DNA from: an uncultured Clostridium sp.
Lineage (GTDB): Bacteria > Bacillota > Clostridia > TANB77 > CAG-508
Reading direction: 5' to 3'
NCBI GenBank assembly: GCA_900553365.1
Contig: USDL01000038.1
Span: 1 to 5,791, forward strand
Length of the DNA stretch: 5,791 bases
Shown here: positions 5,415 to 5,791 of the stretch, in pieces
Layout of the letters: every line of letters begins with the position of its first letter
Numbering within the stretch: the stretch's first letter is position 1
The notes under the pieces: generated by a model
Told to the model about the DNA's origin: nothing
Databases searched by the model: none
What the model saw: only the letters and a program-made list of their open reading frames with translations
Position numbers and translations under genes: made by a program

Positions 5415-5791
5415 TTTATATCAGCACCTCCAAATATACATGTTGCATTTATGTATATTGTATGTGCCTCATTATTTTCTATTTTGTTTTTCTTTTCTTC
5501 ATCTACTCCACCAAAAATTGATGATGATTTTACTTTCACCTTTACATTATCTGGAATTAATATATCTATTCCTCCAAATACACTACATGTATTGATTAAA
5601 ACATCTTCTTCAATTATTGCATTTCTTAAATCGCACTTTACCCCTCCAAATACTGCTGTTAGGTTAGCTCCATTAAATTTTTCTCCATCGAAATTAGCAT
5701 TTTGACCTGAAAATGTTGCGCAATATTCATTATCTTTATTTTTCTTTTCATTTAGTTTTTTTATTTCTTCACTTACTTTTTTATCAAATGT
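5411..5791 (-). CDS. LiaF-like cell-envelope stress protein, C-terminal part (5' end outside window)
   Basis: An open frame enters from the right edge and runs 126 codons to a TGA at 5413-5411. Residues 1-20 of the visible part are charged and helix-like, rich in Lys and Glu. After that come repeated beta-strand units marked by a Phe-Gly-Gly turn at visible residues 48-50, 72-74, 93-95 and 120-122 (VFGGV, VFGGI, IFGGV, IFGGA). The stretch with IDILIPDNVKVKV is typical of the C-terminal domain of LiaF/YvqF proteins. In Bacillus, LiaF is a membrane protein that restrains the LiaRS two-component system responding to cell-wall antibiotics. Those proteins usually carry N-terminal membrane segments, which would lie beyond the window here. 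The gene overlaps the next by ATGA, so the two are probably translationally coupled. The family call is fairly firm; a direct role in antibiotic sensing is inference. Confidence 0.82.
   Translation of the reverse strand, partial: TFDKKVSEEIKKLNEKKNKDNEYCATFSGQNANFDGEKFNGANLTAVFGGVKCDLRNAIIEEDVLINTCSVFGGIDILIPDNVKVKVKSSSIFGGVDEEKKNKIENNEAHTIYINATCIFGGADIK
5426..5431 (-). promoter_or_regulatory. Ribosome binding site GGAGGT inside the upstream gene
   Basis: The GGAGGT that serves the DUF4097 gene lies within the last codons of the LiaF-like gene. The bases TTT GGA GGT encode its final Phe-Gly-Gly turn. The distance to the ATG at 5414-5412 is 11 bases, slightly long. With the ATGA stop/start overlap this supports coupled translation and fixes the start of the downstream gene. 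Confidence 0.6.

Noticed and set aside
4744..5705. Plus-strand open frames of 101-150 codons
   Set aside because: They lie opposite the DUF4097 and LiaF-like genes, whose repeats and motifs are clear, and the frames overlap each other with low-complexity Ser/Phe/Pro-rich translations.

Overview
The window is very AT-rich (roughly 70% or more by eye). UGA is used as an ordinary stop (LiaF-like, AAA and Nudix genes), and most genes have strong AGGAGG-like ribosome binding sites with short gaps. This fits a low-GC Firmicute, most likely Clostridia or a related gut lineage, and argues against a Mycoplasma-type code. The taxonomic placement is inference from composition and gene families only. Every gene I can support lies on the minus strand, so transcription runs from the right edge to the left edge.

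Right block (5791 down to 4299): the C-terminal part of a LiaF-like protein overlaps by 4 bases (ATGA) with a DUF4097 membrane-anchored beta-solenoid protein. A DUF1653 gene follows 15 bases later. The first two belong to families tied to cell-envelope stress sensing (LiaF/YvqF; the yvlB type). DUF1653 is a small protein of unknown role. The three look like the tail of one operon.

Middle (4298 to 4189): a 110-base gap holds a partial 33-base tandem duplication of the end of the DUF1653 gene including its stop codon, clustered TTACACA half-sites, one of them in a 16-base palindrome, and a good sigma-A-type promoter for the next gene.

Left block (4188 to 393): an orphan ATPase with a DUF4143 domain and a nuclease-like C-terminus, a Nudix hydrolase of the YfcD/isopentenyl-diphosphate-isomerase-like type, a cytosolic alpha/beta hydrolase, and a TraX-family integral membrane protein. 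They are separated by 34, 56 and 49 bases and may be co-transcribed. Their functions do not form an obvious pathway, and the set reads as a loose chromosomal neighbourhood.

Left end (392 to 1): 376 bases without an intact gene, then the first five codons of another minus-strand gene behind a perfect ribosome binding site. The gap holds a candidate promoter that would give a leader of about 260 bases, a 12-base palindrome close to the ribosome binding site, and two short possible gene remnants. I found no tRNA, rRNA, CRISPR array, insertion sequence or convincing intrinsic terminator, and no multi-gene assembly I would call a new system.
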